Shown here piece by piece: positions 14,940 to 15,777 of a stretch of DNA of 15,777 nucleotides. The translations under genes and the position numbers were made by a program. Origin of the DNA: Geminicoccaceae bacterium (lineage in GTDB: Bacteria; Pseudomonadota; Alphaproteobacteria; Geminicoccales; Geminicoccaceae); the NCBI GenBank assembly GCA_030824835.1, contig JAPJRA010000024.1:1-15777 (forward strand). Direction: 5' to 3'. The notes below the pieces were generated by a model, which was not told the origin of the DNA, did not search any database, and was given only the letters and a program-made list of their open reading frames with translations. The first letter of the stretch is position 1. Each line of letters opens with the position of its first letter.

Positions 14940-15777
14940 TCATACGCTGACCTCGAACTTGTACACTGCGGTGCGCGTGATCTGGACCACCCGCTCGAGT
15001 TCCGTGATGAGGTCCGCCACGTCTTCGCTATGACTGGCTCGTTCCTCGATAAGTCCGGCGAGGACGGATATGCGGGCTAAACCGAACGTACCGGCGGTAC
15101 CGCGCAATCGATGCGCCAGCTGCTGCAGGCGAATTCGATCGTCGCCGGCCGCCTGGAGCTGGTTCGAGCTTTCGACGGCGCCGTCCAGACCACGTGCCAG
15201 CAGCTTCTTGTAGACGGCGGTGGGCACCGTACGTGCCATGCCCTCCAACAGCTCGAGATTGAGAAGGGGTCCGTCGGCGTGGGCATAGCCGGCTTCCCAC
15301 AGAGCTCCGTCGACAGGCGGCACCTGCCGCGCGCTCGGCAGGCTACCGCTTGCGACGTCGGCCAGCGCGGCGAAGAGGTCACGCCAGATGACGGGTTTGG
15401 TGAGGCATAGATTCATGCCCGATGCCAAGTAGCGATCACGCTCGGTGGCCATCACATTAGCGGTGAGCGCGAGGATCGGTACCGCCGCCGTGGGGCCGGC
15501 AAGCCTGCGAATACGCCTTGTGGCCTCCATGCCATCCATTATCGGCATCTGGACGTCCATCAGGACGACATCGAGAGACTCGCTCGCCACGATGTCGAGC
15601 GCGGCTACGCCGTCAGCGGCCAGAAGCACCTGGTGGCCATGCCGGCCCAGCATCTCGGCCAGCAACTCGCGGTTCACCTCCACGTCGTCGACCACCAGAA
15701 TGCGCAGTCGGCGAATGCGGGTCGGCTCGAAGCTGGCGCGCTGGGTCGCGGCGAACGCGTTGCCCAGTGATAGTTGC
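14940..15777 (-). CDS. Hybrid sensor histidine kinase, C-terminal REC-HPt part (cut by window edge)
   Basis: The frame is open to the right edge, so the N-terminal sensor and kinase domains lie outside. About 278 residues are seen. A linker (about 25 residues) leads into a receiver domain starting RILVVDDVEVNRELL. The phospho-acceptor Asp is in VVLMDVQMPIMDG (codon at 15557-15555), with ALTAN and LTKPV as the Thr and Lys positions. A histidine phosphotransfer domain follows, with its His in QLAHRLRGTAGTFGLARIS (codon at 15113-15111). A GTG near 15695 could be taken for a start, but the receiver's first strand begins upstream of it and the frame stays open. Such proteins pass phosphate His-Asp-His to a separate response regulator, which is not in this window. 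The PruR-like gene directly downstream suggests that the missing sensor part responds to that protein. Confidence 0.9.
   Translation of the reverse strand, partial: QLSLGNAFAATQRASFEPTRIRRLRILVVDDVEVNRELLAEMLGRHGHQVLLAADGVAALDIVASESLDVVLMDVQMPIMDGMEATRRIRRLAGPTAAVPILALTANVMATERDRYLASGMNLCLTKPVIWRDLFAALADVASGSLPSARQVPPVDGALWEAGYAHADGPLLNLELLEGMARTVPTAVYKKLLARGLDGAVESSNQLQAAGDDRIRLQQLAHRLRGTAGTFGLARISVLAGLIEERASHSEDVADLITELERVVQITRTAVYKFEVSV

Overview
The window comes from a GC-rich alphaproteobacterium. The evidence is the codon use, the SorC-regulated polyol/ABC operon of the rhizobial type, and an AsmA gene and pterin genes of proteobacterial style. No tRNA, rRNA, CRISPR array or insertion sequence is visible. 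No stretch longer than about 220 bases lacks a gene. Nearly everything lies on the minus strand; the one clear plus-strand gene is folM.

Region 1 (1-496) is the 5' part of an AsmA-family membrane gene that runs off the left edge.

Region 2 (583-12003) is one long minus-strand catabolic operon of ten genes, read from right to left. The order is SorC/DeoR-type regulator, Tat-type solute-binding protein, two permeases, two different ABC ATPases, an EryA-like FGGY alditol kinase, a D-2-hydroxyacid dehydrogenase, a FucA-like class II aldolase and a GlpD-type FAD dehydrogenase. Most junctions are 4-base ATGA overlaps or gaps of at most 13 bases. The gap after the binding-protein gene is larger and holds a perfect 12-bp GC hairpin. 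Two copies of a 14-bp inverted repeat lie at the regulator's 5' end and are likely operators. The set suggests import of a polyol, phosphorylation, oxidation to a ketose phosphate, and cleavage to dihydroxyacetone phosphate plus an aldehyde. The substrate is unknown. The isomerases of the classical erythritol pathway are absent. The two ATPases carry complementary changes in catalytic motifs, so the transporter probably has one good and one degenerate ATP site.

Region 3 (12188-15777) is a pterin island with visibly lower GC in places. It holds folE, a divergent folM (pteridine reductase, the PruA family), a convergent and atypical folK, a small secreted SUOX-fold protein resembling PruR, and the C-terminal REC-HPt part of a hybrid histidine kinase. 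In Agrobacterium tumefaciens a FolM-type reductase (PruA) and a periplasmic pterin-binding protein (PruR) control the c-di-GMP enzyme DcpA. Here a PruR-like gene sits directly after a hybrid kinase gene and next to pterin-synthesis genes. The proposal is a pterin-sensing phosphorelay in which PruR reports a reduced pterin to a histidine kinase. This is the most interesting part of the window.
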